Positions 1 through 7,027 of a stretch of 14,487 nucleotides of DNA are shown in pieces (within the stretch, counting starts at the first letter, position 1; each line of letters starts with the position of its first letter). Both the position numbers and the translations under genes were made by a program. Location: contig VAZU01000011.1 of the NCBI GenBank assembly GCA_005884745.1, forward strand, positions 1 to 14,487, given 5' to 3'. The notes under the pieces are model-generated. The model worked only from the letters and a program-made list of their open reading frames with translations, did no database searches and had not been told where the DNA came from. Source of the stretch: Alphaproteobacteria bacterium. Lineage in GTDB: Bacteria > Pseudomonadota > Alphaproteobacteria > Rhizobiales > Xanthobacteraceae.

Positions 1-1028
<1,028 letters not shown>

Positions 1029-1071
1029 CAGCAAGTTCGGTTCGGCCTTTGATTTGGTTCTCGCCTGCTAG

Positions 1072-1773
1072 CTATGCGGCTTGCGCGAAATGCGCCACCA
1101 GCCCGGCGAAAAACCCTCGTCCGTCGGTGGAGCCGATCGCGGATTCCACGTGGTTTTCCGGATGCGGCATCAATCCGAGCACATTGAGCTTTTCCGAGAG
1201 CACGCCCGCAATGGCATTGGTCGAGCCGTTGACGTTCCATGCCTCGTTGCGCGACCCGTCCGGAGCCGTGTAGCGGAACAGCACCCGCCCCTCGTTCTCG
1301 AGCCGGGCGATCGTGGCGGGGCTGGCGAAATAGCTGCCCTCCCCGTGCGCGATCGGCACACGGATCACTTGGCCCGCATTGTAGCCGCGCGTGAACGGGG
1401 TGTCGGAGCGCTCGATGCGCAGGCACACTTCCCGGCACAGGAACTTGATTCCGGAATTGCGCAGCAACACGCCCGGCAGCAATTCCGCCTCGCAGAGAAT
1501 CTGAAAACCGTTGCAGATGCCGATCGCCAGCCCGCCCCGGCGGACGTGGCTGCGCACCGCTTCCATGATCGGCGCGTGCGCCGCGATCGCGCCGCAGCGC
1601 AGGTAATCCCCATAGGAAAATCCGCCGGGGAGCACGACGAGATCGGTCCCCGCCGGCAGCTCGGTCTCGGCGTGGAACACCATGGCGGGCGCATGCCCGG
1701 AGATCAGCTTGAGCGCGCGGGCCGCGTCCCGCTCACGGTTCGAGCCGGGAAAAATGAGGACGGCGGATTTCAT
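1072..1773 (-). CDS. purQ: Phosphoribosylformylglycinamidine synthase subunit PurQ (glutaminase)
   Basis: This class I glutamine amidotransferase releases ammonia from glutamine and passes it to PurL in the PurLQS complex. The protein is 233 residues, normal for stand-alone PurQ. It opens with the typical MKSAVLIFPGSN and has the GGFSYGDYLR segment near 50-59. The nucleophile is Cys87 in GICNGFQ, and the His204/Glu206 pair sits in LMPHPENH. The start is the ATG at 1773-1771; a longer open frame reaching 2187 overlaps the gene upstream and lacks family sequence, so I reject it. Only 17 bases separate it from the upstream secreted-protein gene, and purL follows after 43 bases, which supports co-transcription. 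I see nothing odd in the catalytic residues. Confidence 0.97.
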   Translation of the reverse strand: MKSAVLIFPGSNRERDAARALKLISGHAPAMVFHAETELPAGTDLVVLPGGFSYGDYLRCGAIAAHAPIMEAVRSHVRRGGLAIGICNGFQILCEAELLPGVLLRNSGIKFLCREVCLRIERSDTPFTRGYNAGQVIRVPIAHGEGSYFASPATIARLENEGRVLFRYTAPDGSRNEAWNVNGSTNAIAGVLSEKLNVLGLMPHPENHVESAIGSTDGRGFFAGLVAHFAQAA

Positions 1774-1790
1774 GGCGGGTCGTGTTCGTC

Positions 1791-2330
1791 TCAAGGTAAA
1801 TTGGCAACGAGGGTCCGCGGCAGCAAGGCTACGATCGCCACATCCGCCGCCGCGGCCGCAACCTCGCGATCGGCGATCAGGGTGGCAACCAGCGCCTCGC
1901 AGTCCTTGGCGACGACGAGCGAGACGGCGCGCCGGGACGGCGCCTTGGCGCCGTCGACCGCAAACGAGCGTACCCGTCCCGACCTGTCGCCGATCGCGAT
2001 CGCCCGTCCCGGTCCCAGCGGCCGCGAGGGGCCGCCCAAGAATTCGAAATCGGTCAGCCGGTCGACTTCTGCATCGTCCGCCACCCCTTGGAAGCAATTG
2101 CAGAAGCCGCGCTTCGCGCGGACGAAGAGCCGCGCCTCGAGCCCGCACGCTTTGTCCTCGCAACGGAACGCCTGCCCGGCGCCCCACTCGTCGAGCAGGA
2201 ACGGCCAGCTGATCTCGGTCCAGGTTTGCTCGGGTCTGTCGGCTCCGGACCGGGCCGCCGAGCCGGCAGCGCCGGCCAGGCCGACCAGCAACAACGCCAG
2301 CATCAGGCGTGCGGCGCGCGTAAACGTCAT
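1791..2330 (-). CDS. Small exported cysteine-containing protein of unknown function in the pur operon
   Basis: I cannot assign a function. The 179-residue product begins with a basic N-terminus and a hydrophobic stretch (about residues 8-23) followed by small residues, a plausible Sec signal peptide cleaved near GSA at 23-25. There is no lipobox. The mature part has five cysteines (57, 62, 77, 79, 144), including a CxxxxC pair and a GFCNC motif, spaced as disulphides or a metal site might be. The WPFLLDEWG stretch (42-50) looks like a conserved block. Its ATG (2330-2328) overlaps the purS TGA by four bases (ATGA), so translation is probably coupled to purS, and purQ starts 17 bases after its stop. 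From memory, similar proteins occur at this place in related genomes, but I could not check. An exported protein between two subunits of one cytoplasmic enzyme complex is unexpected. Confidence 0.8.
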   Translation of the reverse strand: MTFTRAARLMLALLLVGLAGAAGSAARSGADRPEQTWTEISWPFLLDEWGAGQAFRCEDKACGLEARLFVRAKRGFCNCFQGVADDAEVDRLTDFEFLGGPSRPLGPGRAIAIGDRSGRVRSFAVDGAKAPSRRAVSLVVAKDCEALVATLIADREVAAAAADVAIVALLPRTLVANLP

Positions 2331-2569
2331 CCCACCACCTCGATGCGGTAATTCTCGATGATGGGATTGGCCAGGAGCTTCTCGGCGGCGTCTTTCAGCG
2401 CGCCCTCGGCCCGCGCGACATCCTCACCTTCGAGCTCGATGTCGAACACCTTGCCCTGGCGCACGCTGGCCACGCCGGCGATTCCGAGCGCCTTGAGCGC
2501 GCCTTCGATGGCCTTTCCCTGCGGGTCGAGCACACCGGATTTCAAGGTTACGGTGACGCGTGCGCGCAA
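2327..2569 (-). CDS. purS: Phosphoribosylformylglycinamidine synthase subunit PurS
   Basis: This is the small structural subunit that bridges PurL and PurQ and helps channel ammonia. I place the start at a TTG (2569-2567), giving exactly 80 residues beginning MRARVTVTLKSGVLDPQGKA, the usual PurS N-terminus and length. A GGAG at 2581-2578 lies eight bases upstream of this TTG. An in-frame ATG at 2659 would add 30 residues, partly encoded by a GC-rich hairpin, so I reject it. VRQGKVFDIEL (36-46) and NPIIENYRIE (68-77) are family-typical. The stop overlaps the start of the exported protein gene by four bases. purC lies about 190 bases upstream on the same strand, with a hairpin and a repeat between them. 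Confidence 0.95.
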   Translation of the reverse strand: MRARVTVTLKSGVLDPQGKAIEGALKALGIAGVASVRQGKVFDIELEGEDVARAEGALKDAAEKLLANPIIENYRIEVVG

Positions 2570-2577
2570 AACGCCAT

Positions 2578-2581
2578 CTCC
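2578..2581 (-). promoter_or_regulatory. Shine-Dalgarno site for purS
   Basis: On the minus strand this reads GGAG and ends eight bases before the TTG at 2569. It supports the TTG start over the ATG at 2659. The only nearer in-frame codon, GTT, cannot serve as a start. Confidence 0.6.
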
Positions 2582-2611
2582 GCATGGCAACGCCCTCGAG
2601 GGGCGAAAGCG

Positions 2612-2635
2612 ACCGGGGGCCGCGTGGCCCCCGGT
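2612..2635 (-). terminator. GC-rich hairpin between purC and purS (possible terminator or attenuator)
   Basis: ACCGGGGGCC at 2612-2621 pairs perfectly with GGCCCCCGGT at 2626-2635 around a GCGT loop, a ten-base-pair stem. On the minus strand it lies 123 bases after the purC stop and about 40 bases before the purS start. The downstream minus-strand bases (TCGCTTTCG) form no real U tract, so factor-independent termination is uncertain. It could instead stabilise a processed 3' end or reduce read-through from purC into purS. Confidence 0.4.
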
Positions 2636-2669
2636 AACATTCCTGCGTGCCCGGCTCAACCCGGGAACC

Positions 2670-2718
2670 GTAGCCCGGATGGAGCAAGCGAAATCCGGAA
2701 AGCCGCTCCCGGATTACG
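2670..2718. repeat. REP-like palindromic repeat between purC and purS
   Basis: The segment begins GTAGCCCGGATGGAGC. CCGGAT (2675-2680) pairs with ATCCGG (2693-2698), and CCCGGATTACG follows at 2708-2718. This resembles a widespread proteobacterial intergenic palindrome that pairs GTAGCCCGGAT with ATCCGGG and the reverse unit CCCGGATTACG; I recognise it from memory. It lies immediately downstream of purC, where such elements usually sit. Confidence 0.55.
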
Positions 2719-2757
2719 CGGCCGCGCCGCCCCATCGGGTTACGAGAGGCTCGAGAC

Positions 2758-3525
2758 TCAGCCCTTGACCAGGATCGGCCCCGTGCCTTGCGGGCGCTCG
2801 TTCTCGCTCATGACGCCCAGCCGCTTGGCCACTTCGGTGTAGGCCTCGAGCAGTCCGCCGAGGTCGCGACGGAAGCGGTCCTTGTCGAGCTTCTCGTTCG
2901 ACTTGATGTCCCACAGCCGGCAGGAATCCGGCGAGATCTCGTCGGCGACGACGATGCGCATCATCTCGTTTTCCCACAGCCGGCCGCATTCCATCTTGAA
3001 ATCGACGAGCCTTATGCCGACACCGAGGAAGAGCCCGGACAGGAAATCGTTGACCCGGATGGCGAGCGCCATGATGTCGTCGATCTCCTGGGGTGTCGCC
3101 CAGCCGAACGCGGTGACGTGCTCCTCCGATACCATCGGATCGCCGAGCGCGTCGTTCTTGTAGTAGAACTCGATGATCGACCGCGGCAGCTGGGTACCTT
3201 CCTCGATCCCGAGCCGCTGGCTCAGCGAGCCTGCCGCGACGTTTCGCACCACCACTTCCAGCGGGATGATCTCCACCTCCCGGATCAATTGCTCGCGCAT
3301 ATTGAGCCGGCGGATGAAATGGGTCGGCACGCCGATGTCGTTGAGGTGCTGGAACAGGTACTCCGAGATGCGGTTGTTGAGCACGCCCTTGCCTTCGATC
3401 ACCTCATGCTTTTTCGCATTGAAGGCGGTCGCATCGTCCTTGAAATGCTGGATCAGCGTTCCCGGCTCGGGGCCCTCATAGAGGACCTTCGCCTTGCCTT
3501 CATAGATGCGGCGGCGGCGGCTCAT
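2758..3525 (-). CDS. purC: Phosphoribosylaminoimidazole-succinocarboxamide synthase (SAICAR synthetase)
   Basis: The enzyme joins CAIR and aspartate with ATP to give SAICAR in purine synthesis. The 255-residue product has IYEGKAK at 7-13 (nucleotide-binding strand), PLEVVVRNVAAGS at 88-100, LVDFKMECG at 173-181 and ADEISPDSCRLWD at 194-206, all signature regions. I chose the ATG at 3525-3523 because MSRRRRIYEGKAK is the usual alphaproteobacterial beginning. An ATG ten codons upstream (3555, MDFLKPRYIP) has a GGAG eleven bases before it and could be the true start. It is the first gene of the minus-strand pur cluster, though a hairpin and a repeat separate it from purS. It is transcribed divergently from the ATP synthase zeta-subunit gene, and a candidate promoter with a palindrome lies about 120 bases upstream. 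Confidence 0.96.
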   Translation of the reverse strand: MSRRRRIYEGKAKVLYEGPEPGTLIQHFKDDATAFNAKKHEVIEGKGVLNNRISEYLFQHLNDIGVPTHFIRRLNMREQLIREVEIIPLEVVVRNVAAGSLSQRLGIEEGTQLPRSIIEFYYKNDALGDPMVSEEHVTAFGWATPQEIDDIMALAIRVNDFLSGLFLGVGIRLVDFKMECGRLWENEMMRIVVADEISPDSCRLWDIKSNEKLDKDRFRRDLGGLLEAYTEVAKRLGVMSENERPQGTGPILVKG

Positions 3526-3626
3526 CGGGATGTACCGTGGCTTGAGGAAGTCCATAGTTGCCGGGGCTCCAGTGAGGCTACGAGGTCCGCGGCGGAGGGA
3601 CCGGGCGGCACGACTCAAGAGCTGCC

Positions 3627-3644
3627 TGCCCGACCGCTCGGGCA
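3627..3644. other. Seven-base-pair hairpin in the purC / zeta-subunit divergent region
   Basis: TGCCCGA (3627-3633) and TCGGGCA (3638-3644) form a perfect stem with a CCGC loop. On the minus strand it would lie near the start of the purC transcript if the promoter proposed at 3644-3672 is right. Its role is unknown. Confidence 0.4.
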
Positions 3645-3672
3645 ACCTAGCCGATGATCATCGGGAGCACAA
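3644..3672 (-). promoter_or_regulatory. Candidate purC promoter with an embedded perfect palindrome
   Basis: On the minus strand TTGTGC (3672-3667) and TAGGTT (3649-3644) are 17 bases apart and each matches three of six sigma-70 consensus bases, so the promoter call is weak. The spacer is almost filled by the perfect palindrome CCGATGATCATCGG (3651-3664). A regulator bound there would block RNA polymerase. The palindrome is certain; its use as an operator is inference. Confidence 0.35.
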
Positions 3673-3715
3673 TCGCGCCCGCCGGTTCTCCCCGGGGGGG
3701 CGTCCGCGGGCCGAG

Positions 3716-3744
3716 TTGATTTGGGGATTCCAACCCTTTATGCA
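3716..3744 (+). promoter_or_regulatory. Candidate sigma-70 promoter for the zeta-subunit gene
   Basis: TTGATT (3716-3721) and TATGCA (3739-3744) are separated by 17 bases and end 39 bases before the ATG at 3784. The -35 matches four of six consensus bases and the -10 three. The stretch is less GC-rich than its surroundings. Orientation and distance fit the downstream gene. Confidence 0.45.
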
Positions 3745-3783
3745 AGCCGCTGACGCATTTCCCGACCGCACGCGAGGCCCGAC

Positions 3784-4107
3784 ATGCCCACCACCTTCGA
3801 CAAACGCGAGGAGGAGTTCGAAAAACGCTTCGCGCACGACGAGGAGCTGCGGTTCAAGGCGATCGCCCGGCGCAACAAGATGCTCGGCCTGTGGGCGGCG
3901 GAGAAGCTCGGCCTCTCCGGCGCCGACGCCGACGCCTACGCCAGGGAAATGGTGATGGCCGCGTACGCCGAGGGCGATCACGATGTGTTCAAGAAGATCC
4001 GGCGCGACTTCGATGCCAAGGGCGTCGTCCAGTCCGATCACCAGATTCGCCGCACCATGGACGAGCTGCTGGAGCAGGCGATCCAGCAGATCAAGCTGAC
4101 CGGCTGA
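3784..4107 (+). CDS. ATP synthase zeta subunit (DUF1476 family), natural F1-ATPase inhibitor
   Basis: The 107-residue protein matches the DUF1476 family, established as the zeta subunit of alphaproteobacterial F1FO-ATP synthase (Paracoccus). Its N-terminus inserts into F1 and blocks ATP hydrolysis. The sequence shows the standard MPTTFDKREEEFEKRFAHDEELRFKA-type opening (the inhibitory helix, about residues 5-20), then RRNKMLGLWAAEKLGL (29-44), AREMVMA (53-59) and a C-terminal helix DELLEQAIQQIK. The length is normal. A GAGG at 3774-3777 lies six bases before the ATG. The gene stands alone, away from the atp operon, divergent from purC and convergent with the trmJ-like gene. Nothing suggests a function beyond that known for the family. 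Confidence 0.93.
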   Translation: MPTTFDKREEEFEKRFAHDEELRFKAIARRNKMLGLWAAEKLGLSGADADAYAREMVMAAYAEGDHDVFKKIRRDFDAKGVVQSDHQIRRTMDELLEQAIQQIKLTG

Positions 4108-4198
4108 CGCGCGGAGCGCGACGCCCGAGCGCGCGCCTGGCGGTCGGCAGCGGCCATGGGATTCCTGCGGGGCGCCGCCGCATCAGCGCTGCAGAAGC

Positions 4199-5446
4199 TC
4201 AGGCGCTGATCGGGGGATCCGATCGGGACGGCGGCGCGCCGGCGCTTCTCGCGGCGATGACCGGCGCCAGCTCGTCGAGCAATCTGCCGACGTCACGCTC
4301 GGCGTCGGCGGCACGAATCTCGATCACCCGGTAACCGCGCTCGGCGAGCCAGGCACGTTTGGCGGCTCGCGCTGCCGCCGCCTCAACGCTCTCCTCCTCG
4401 GGCTTAAGGTCGAGCACGATGCGCAGCGGAAACGATACGAAATCTGTGATGTGCGGGCCGACCGGCACCTGGCGCTTGAACCCCGATCCGGCGAAGCGGC
4501 GGTCGTTGACGAGCGCAGTCCAGAAAGCGCGCTCGGCCTCGGTGGGATTGCGGCGGAGCAGCCGCGCGAGCCCCCGCACCGGCCCGCGTTCGGAGGGCAC
4601 GCGGCCTTGCCCGTGCTCGGCAAGCAGCGCCCGCAGCATTTCCGCTTCCTCGCCGTCGAGCACGCCGCCCCGCGCCGGGCCTTTGCGGCCCTCGGCAATG
4701 GCCAGGATCACGCCGTGGAGCGTGCGGACATCCTGCTGACTGGCCTGCATGCGCGAAAAAATGTTGCGCAGGTTGACGACCATGGTCTCGCGCTTTTCCG
4801 GCGGGCGGAAGAACTCGACCGTTTCGAGCTCGCGCTCGAGATCGGCAAAGAACGCCAGCAGCTGCTGCTTGGGAGCGGCCGGCGATTTCTCCGGCGTTTG
4901 AAACGGCAGCGCACCCGAGGTTTTCAGCTTGAACCATTCGTAGCCGACGACGAGCACGGCCTGGGCGAGATTGAGCGAGGCGAACGCGGGGTTGACCGGC
5001 AGGGTGAGGATGCGGTCGGCGAGCCCGACCTCGTCGTTCTCCAGCCCGTTGCGCTCGCGGCCGAACACGACCGCGACCGTCTCGCCCGCCGCGATCCTCG
5101 GCGCCATCTCCCTCACCGCCTGCTCGGGGCTCACGACGGGCTTCGCCTGATCGTGCTCGCGCGCGGTCGCGGCGAGCACCATAGTGCAGTCGGCAATCGC
5201 GCTCTCGAGCTCCTCGAAACGCTCGGCACGTTCGAGCAGGAGGTCGGCGCCGGAGGCGGCCGCCAGGGCGCGCGGGCTCAAAGGATCCTCGCGCGGGTTG
5301 ACGAGCCGTAGCCGTTCCAGGCCGAAATTCGCCATGGCGCGCGCCGTGGTCCCGACGTTCTCGGCGAGCTGCGGCTCGACCAGAATCACCACCGGACCGC
5401 CGGACCGCGTCCAGCGCTTGGTCTTGTCGGTCCCGGCTCCGGGCAT
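4199..5446 (-). CDS. TrmJ-type tRNA (cytidine/uridine-2'-O-)methyltransferase fused to a DUF559 domain
   Basis: Residues 18-255 form a SPOUT (TrmH group 1) methyltransferase like TrmJ, which 2'-O-methylates position 32 of tRNA anticodon loops. AENVGTTARAMANFG (28-42) is motif 1, VVFGRERNGLEND (126-138) motif 2, and LNLAQAVLVVGYEW (158-171) motif 3 of the knotted SAM site. TrmJ proteins usually end near here. This one continues through a linker (about 256-290) into a DUF559 / Vsr-like nuclease-fold domain (291-395) with the typical RRNPTEAERAFW, FKRQVPVGPHITDFV and AWLAERGYRVIEI segments. The usual ELDGGQH-like active-site strand is replaced by IVLDLKPEEES, leaving Asp335, Asp346 and Lys348 as possible remnants. 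The start is the ATG at 5446-5444; the longer open frame to 6682 is antisense to icd. The total length is 415 residues. The methyltransferase is a firm call; the activity of the DUF559 part is unknown. Confidence 0.9.
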   Translation of the reverse strand: MPGAGTDKTKRWTRSGGPVVILVEPQLAENVGTTARAMANFGLERLRLVNPREDPLSPRALAAASGADLLLERAERFEELESAIADCTMVLAATAREHDQAKPVVSPEQAVREMAPRIAAGETVAVVFGRERNGLENDEVGLADRILTLPVNPAFASLNLAQAVLVVGYEWFKLKTSGALPFQTPEKSPAAPKQQLLAFFADLERELETVEFFRPPEKRETMVVNLRNIFSRMQASQQDVRTLHGVILAIAEGRKGPARGGVLDGEEAEMLRALLAEHGQGRVPSERGPVRGLARLLRRNPTEAERAFWTALVNDRRFAGSGFKRQVPVGPHITDFVSFPLRIVLDLKPEEESVEAAAARAAKRAWLAERGYRVIEIRAADAERDVGRLLDELAPVIAARSAGAPPSRSDPPISA

Positions 5447-5662
5447 GGCGGCTCCAAGCTCGATGTCCCGGGCCCGATGTAACGTCTCCGGCGCCGCCTG
5501 CCCACCCCCGTTTCGCAACGCACAAGCCCGCTTGCAGGACCGCTCCGGCCGGGTCATAAGAACGCCGCCCGGCTGCCCGGCCGCCCGGCCGCGCGCCGCC
5601 CGCCGACCCGCGCTGCGCCGTCGAAGCTTGGTCCGGCGCCCGACTCGAAGGCCCTCTGCTCC

Positions 5663-6874
5663 ATGCCGAAGATCAAAGTCGCCAATCCGGTCGTCGAGCT
5701 CGACGGCGACGAGATGACGCGGATCATCTGGAAATCGATCAAGGAAAAGCTGATCCTTCCCTATCTCGACATCGAGCTCGTCTATTTCGATCTCGGCATC
5801 GAGCACCGCGACGTGACCGACGACTTGGTGACGGTGGAGGCCGCCGAGGCGATCAAGCGCATCGGGGTCGGGGTCAAATGCGCGACCATCACCCCGGACG
5901 AGGCGCGGGTGCGCGAGTTCAAGCTGAAAAAGATGTGGCGCTCGCCGAACGGCACCATCCGCAACATCATCGGCGGCGTGATTTTCCGCGAGCCGATCAT
6001 CTGCCGCAACGTGCCGCGCCTGGTGCCGGGCTGGACCAAGCCGATCGTGATCGGCCGTCACGCGTTCGGCGACCAATACCGCGCCACCGATTTCCGCATT
6101 CCCGGCAAGGGCAGGCTGACGCTGACGTTTGCCGGAGAGGACGGCAGCAAGATCGAGCACGAAGTGTTTGCGTTTCCCGGCGGCGGGGTGGCGCTCACCA
6201 TGTACAATCTCGACGATTCCATCCCGGATTTCGCGCGCGCTTCGTTGAACTACGGGCTCGCCCGCAACTACCCGGTCTATCTGTCGACCAAGAACACCAT
6301 CCTCAAAGCCTACGACGGGCGCTTCAAGGACCTGTTCCAGGAGGTCTTCGACAAGGAGTTCAAGGCCGAGTTCGCCCGGCGCAAGCTCGTGTACGAGCAT
6401 CGGCTGATCGACGACATGGTCGCCTCGGCGCTCAAATGGCCGGGCGGCTACGTCTGGGCCTGCAAGAACTACGACGGCGACGTGCAGTCCGACACCGTCG
6501 CGCAGGGCTTCGGCTCGCTCGGGCTGATGACCTCGGTGCTGATGACGCCCGACGGCAAGATCGTGGAAGCCGAGGCGGCGCACGGCACCGTCACCCGTCA
6601 CTATCGCGAGTATCAGAAAGGCACGGAGACTTCGACCAATTCCATCGCCTCGATCTTCGCCTGGACCCGCGGGCTTGCCCATCGCGCCAAGCTCGACGGC
6701 AATGCGGCGCTCGGCGCGTTCGCCGCCACGCTGGAAACGGTGTGCGTCGACACCGTGGAGGCGGGATTCATGACCAAGGATCTGGCGCTGCTCGTGGGCC
6801 CCGGCCAGAAATGGCTCTCCACCGAGGGTTTCCTCGACAAGGTGGCCGAAAACCTCCGGCGTGCGGTGCGATGA
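5663..6874 (+). CDS. icd: NADP-dependent isocitrate dehydrogenase
   Basis: This TCA-cycle enzyme oxidatively decarboxylates isocitrate to 2-oxoglutarate and produces NADPH. The 403-residue protein belongs to the homodimeric, eukaryote-like class II IDH that is usual in Alphaproteobacteria, not the E. coli type. The substrate motif SPNGTIRN is at 94-101, with Arg110 and Arg133. The metal ligands are Asp250 and, in YDGDVQSD, Asp273 and Asp277. Arg312 and His313 after AAHGTVT recognise the NADP phosphate. The start is the ATG at 5663, giving MPKIKVANPVVELDGDEMTR, the usual N-terminus. The 216-base gap upstream is very GC-rich and I see no clear promoter in it. The gene diverges from the trmJ-like gene and is followed by a kinase gene after 153 bases. 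Confidence 0.97.
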   Translation: MPKIKVANPVVELDGDEMTRIIWKSIKEKLILPYLDIELVYFDLGIEHRDVTDDLVTVEAAEAIKRIGVGVKCATITPDEARVREFKLKKMWRSPNGTIRNIIGGVIFREPIICRNVPRLVPGWTKPIVIGRHAFGDQYRATDFRIPGKGRLTLTFAGEDGSKIEHEVFAFPGGGVALTMYNLDDSIPDFARASLNYGLARNYPVYLSTKNTILKAYDGRFKDLFQEVFDKEFKAEFARRKLVYEHRLIDDMVASALKWPGGYVWACKNYDGDVQSDTVAQGFGSLGLMTSVLMTPDGKIVEAEAAHGTVTRHYREYQKGTETSTNSIASIFAWTRGLAHRAKLDGNAALGAFAATLETVCVDTVEAGFMTKDLALLVGPGQKWLSTEGFLDKVAENLRRAVR

Positions 6875-6964
6875 ATCGCCGCGAGGAGGGGCCGGTCGCC
6901 GCCCGCATCACGGAACCGACTCAATCGCCTCGCACCAACGCCCGGCGATTCGCGGTTCCGGCCT

Positions 6965-6987
6965 CGGCACCGGCTTGCTCCGTGCCG
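6965..6987 (+). terminator. Weak hairpin after icd
   Basis: CGGCAC (6965-6970) pairs with GTGCCG (6982-6987) across an 11-base loop, about 90 bases after the icd stop and 41 bases before the kinase start. No T run follows. It may be a processing or pause site; I put little weight on it. Confidence 0.25.
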
Positions 6988-7015
6988 GGGCGGCGTCGTA
7001 TCGAGCGGACCTGAC

Positions 7016-7022
7016 AAGGAGG
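7016..7022 (+). promoter_or_regulatory. Strong Shine-Dalgarno site for the histidine kinase (GTG start)
   Basis: AAGGAGG ends five bases before the GTG at 7028, nearly full complementarity to the 16S rRNA tail. It fixes the GTG as the start even though the codon is not ATG. Confidence 0.75.
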
Positions 7023-7027
7023 CGGTT

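Noticed and set aside
4199..6682. An 827-codon minus-strand open frame running across icd and the trmJ-like gene
   Set aside because: The part beyond 5446 is antisense to icd, has no recognisable domain and reflects high GC. The true start is the ATG at 5446.
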